Source: an uncultured bacterium (GTDB lineage: Bacteria; Actinomycetota; Actinomycetes; S36-B12). From it: 15,676 nt of DNA. The notes beneath the pieces were generated by a model. The model was not told the origin of the DNA. It ran no database searches and worked only from the letters and a program-made list of their open reading frames with translations. Numbering within the stretch: the stretch's first letter is position 1; every line of letters starts with the position of its first letter. The stretch is from positions 1 through 15,676 of the forward strand of contig CAJBMR010000122.1 of NCBI GenBank assembly GCA_903954205.1, read 5' to 3'. Shown here in pieces: positions 13,846 to 15,676 of this stretch. A program made the translations under genes and the position numbers.

Positions 13846-15642
13846 GTGGGGACAGCGACCTCCCGAATGCCGGGTGCGTGGCCGCGCTACCTCCCATGGG
13901 GGGTAGCCGCGGTCGGACTCGTTTTGCACGCGTGGTCCATGTGGGATGGCTTCTTCCACATGGACGACTTCTTCTACCTCGCGGACGCTCAACGGGACTT
14001 CTCGACGTATGTCCTCCAGGTCTACAACGGGCATCTCATGCCCCTGGGCTTCGCACTGGTTTGGCTAAGCCAGTCCATTGCGCCAATGTCCTGGGCACTT
14101 GCTGTTGCCGCGAGTCTTGCTCTGTGGGCCGCGCTTCTTAGCGGTGTGGTCTGCGCGATGAAGCGCGCGTTCGGCGACGGCGGGTGGACTGTCGCCGTCA
14201 CCGCGATCGTGGCATTCGCGCCGCTTCTCACGACGGTGACCGTCTGGTACGCGTCAGCTCTGCAGATCCTCCCGTGGGGTGCTGCGTGTGCGTGGATGCT
14301 TTATTTCGCGATACGCGACGCACAGGAGCATCGCATTCGCTGGGTGGTCGGGTTCCTGGCGACGTACGTCGTGGGCATCCTCTTTTGGCAAAAAGCCATC
14401 CTCGCCCTGCCCGTGGTCGTGTGGCTGGCCTGGCGTTTCTGGCCGGGATCCGGGCGTGCAGGGCTAGGCGGTCTCGGCGGACGTTGGTGGATCCCCGCGG
14501 GCGGCATGGCCGTCACAGCTGTGTATTCCGTGGTCTATCTCGCGGGTCAGCCGGAAGCCATCCTCCGCTCGGACCCGAGTGCCTCGCAGCTCCTAGAGTC
14601 CGTTCGAGTCAGCCTCGGCGAGGTGTGGCTGCCCGCATATCTGGGGGCACCTTGGACGGGGTTCGGATCGGGGCTGGTCCCCGGCACGACCTCCGCCTGG
14701 TGGGCCATCGCCCTGGTCTGGCAACTCGTAGCGGCGCTCGTCGTCGTATCGCTCATGCGATGGAGACCGGCTGCCAATGCCTGGATCGTCATCGCGGGTT
14801 ATGCCGCCGTCACCGTCGCACTATTTGCCTTCGGTCGCATCAACGAATTCGGTCTTGTACTGGCCTATGACCCGAGATACGTCGAGGATCTCTTCATTGT
14901 GGGTGCCCTTGTGCTGCCCTTTGCCTTCCAGCGTCCGCGCGGTTCCACTTTGGCAGAGCCTCGTGCTCTGTCATGGCTGCGCGCTCCGCGGTCCCAGTGG
15001 ACTGTCATCGTGGGGGCAGTCGTTCTGGCCAACCTGCTCATCCTGCCCAGCATCGCGATCGGTTCCTCCTGGCATGACAGCGAAGCTAAGCGGTACGTCG
15101 AGACGGCACGTGCAGCACTTTCGGCAGAGTCAGGCACCCCGGTTCTCGACAGGAAGGTGCCGCCAGGCGTAATGGCGCCGCTCTTCCTCGAGCGAGCCAA
15201 CGCCTCGTACGTGCTCAGCGGATTGAAGATCCCCGTCCGATGGGATGCGGCGGGGCCTCGGGTCCTCGGACTTACGGATGACGGGTCCCTGCGCGACCCG
15301 ATCCTGGCACCGAGTGCATCTTCGGTTCCGGGATGGGACGGCGCCTGCGGGTGGAAGGTGGTGGGCGCGACGAGCCCGGTCGAATTGGATACCGCTCTTT
15401 TCGATTGGGTATGGGTAGGCACGATCGACTACCTGGCAGGGGGCACGGGGCTAGGGAGTGTGGCCCTCGACGGCGAGCCTGTCGAGGTCCCGTTCGAGGA
15501 GGGCCTGCATCGAGCGACCTTCGTTGTCGTGGGAAGCGGCGACACGCTGAATGTGACACCACCCACTGGAGTCGGGGTATGTGTGACGGAGGTAGTGCTT
15601 TCACAGGTCGATTACGGTGCCATGGAAGGGGATGCGCCATGA
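13846..15642 (+). CDS. Unrecognised GT-C-like polytopic membrane protein between rpsA and coaE
   Basis: The protein has 598 residues. A first helix (about 17-33) is followed by an extracytoplasmic loop with MD40D41FFYLADAQRDF and then YNGHLMP. A DD/DE pair in the first loop is the classic GT-C active-site position. About ten more helices follow to roughly residue 410, including FWQKAI, comparable to the polar/basic loop of GT-C enzymes. About 185 C-terminal residues are soluble, probably extracytoplasmic and beta-rich, with no recognised domain. I infer a lipid-phosphate-sugar-dependent glycosyltransferase; donor and acceptor are unknown. GTG 13846 has only a weak GGCGGG upstream. ATG 13867 is an alternative that would remove seven residues. 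The stop overlaps the coaE start in ATGA. Codon use looks less biased than in rpsA, with more T- and A-ending codons, which may mean low expression or later acquisition. Confidence 0.7.
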   Translation: MGTATSRMPGAWPRYLPWGVAAVGLVLHAWSMWDGFFHMDDFFYLADAQRDFSTYVLQVYNGHLMPLGFALVWLSQSIAPMSWALAVAASLALWAALLSGVVCAMKRAFGDGGWTVAVTAIVAFAPLLTTVTVWYASALQILPWGAACAWMLYFAIRDAQEHRIRWVVGFLATYVVGILFWQKAILALPVVVWLAWRFWPGSGRAGLGGLGGRWWIPAGGMAVTAVYSVVYLAGQPEAILRSDPSASQLLESVRVSLGEVWLPAYLGAPWTGFGSGLVPGTTSAWWAIALVWQLVAALVVVSLMRWRPAANAWIVIAGYAAVTVALFAFGRINEFGLVLAYDPRYVEDLFIVGALVLPFAFQRPRGSTLAEPRALSWLRAPRSQWTVIVGAVVLANLLILPSIAIGSSWHDSEAKRYVETARAALSAESGTPVLDRKVPPGVMAPLFLERANASYVLSGLKIPVRWDAAGPRVLGLTDDGSLRDPILAPSASSVPGWDGACGWKVVGATSPVELDTALFDWVWVGTIDYLAGGTGLGSVALDGEPVEVPFEEGLHRATFVVVGSGDTLNVTPPTGVGVCVTEVVLSQVDYGAMEGDAP

Positions 15643-15676
15643 GAATCGCCCTCACCGGTGGTATCGGCTCAGGCAA
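15639..15676 (+). CDS. coaE: Dephospho-CoA kinase, N-terminal fragment (runs off window)
   Basis: Only 12 full codons are visible, reading MRIALTGGIGSG with the next codon beginning AA (Lys expected). That is the strand plus Walker A loop typical of CoaE, which phosphorylates dephospho-CoA in the last step of coenzyme A synthesis. Adjacency to rpsA is the usual actinobacterial arrangement (for example Rv1630-Rv1631), here separated by the GT-C-like gene. The ATG overlaps the previous stop in ATGA (15639-15642), so translation is probably coupled. Confidence 0.85.
   Translation, partial: MRIALTGGIGSG

Noticed and set aside
1..15676. CRISPR arrays, tRNAs, insertion sequences, prophage or defence genes
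   Set aside because: No spaced direct repeats, cloverleaf sequences, transposase or integrase motifs, or terminal inverted repeats were seen. All long frames are explained by envelope or housekeeping genes.

Overview
The window is 15.7 kb of dense, high-GC DNA from an actinobacterium. Three things point to this: GTG starts are common, several genes appear to be leaderless with TANNNT-type -10 boxes, and the families present (DUF2613, DUF3068, AftD-type DUF3367 and a four-domain S1 with an acidic tail) are actinobacterial. The species cannot be named from the sequence. The S1 C-terminal tail looks more like Micrococcales/Actinomycetales relatives than like mycobacteria, but this is an impression from memory.

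Layout, left to right. (1) The C-terminal end of a probable secreted alpha/beta hydrolase (3-692, +) converges on a MOP-superfamily polysaccharide flippase (682-1920, -). (2) A divergent 30-bp gap leads to a GT-C-like integral membrane protein (1951-3669, +) and a 47-residue DUF2613 membrane peptide (3688-3831, +). (3) A GT4 glycosyltransferase (3788-4948, -) and a SAM methyltransferase (5012-5818, +) diverge from what look like back-to-back leaderless promoters. (4) The methyltransferase overlaps, by GTGA, a 1387-residue AftD-like arabinofuranosyltransferase (5815-9978, +). (5) An acyltransferase-3 membrane protein (9872-11086, -) overlaps the AftD 3' end by 107 bp. It diverges from a DUF3068 membrane protein (11221-12204, +). 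(6) rpsA for ribosomal protein S1 (12379-13830, +) is followed after 15 nt by an unrecognised 598-residue GT-C-like membrane protein (13846-15642, +). That gene overlaps, by ATGA, the start of coaE (15639 to the window end).

From memory of the M. tuberculosis genome, the genes at 1951-12204 match Rv0226c, Rv0236A, Rv0225, Rv0224c, Rv0236c (aftD), Rv0228 and Rv0227c, in a rearranged order. The region therefore reads as a compact cell-envelope glycan locus for arabinan or lipoglycan (LM/LAM-like) assembly: a cytoplasmic GT and methyltransferase, a flippase, extracytoplasmic GT-C enzymes, an acyltransferase and two small or accessory membrane proteins. It sits directly beside the housekeeping rpsA-coaE block, which has itself acquired another GT-C-like gene.

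I saw no tRNA, rRNA, CRISPR array, insertion sequence or prophage. No gene-free stretch exceeds 175 bases. The most interesting non-coding signals are the divergent leaderless promoter pair (4948-5014), two perfect 9-bp inverted repeats hidden in overlapping coding ends (3856-3877 and 9920-9942), and a possible two-state RNA structure over the rpsA ribosome binding site (12330-12377).
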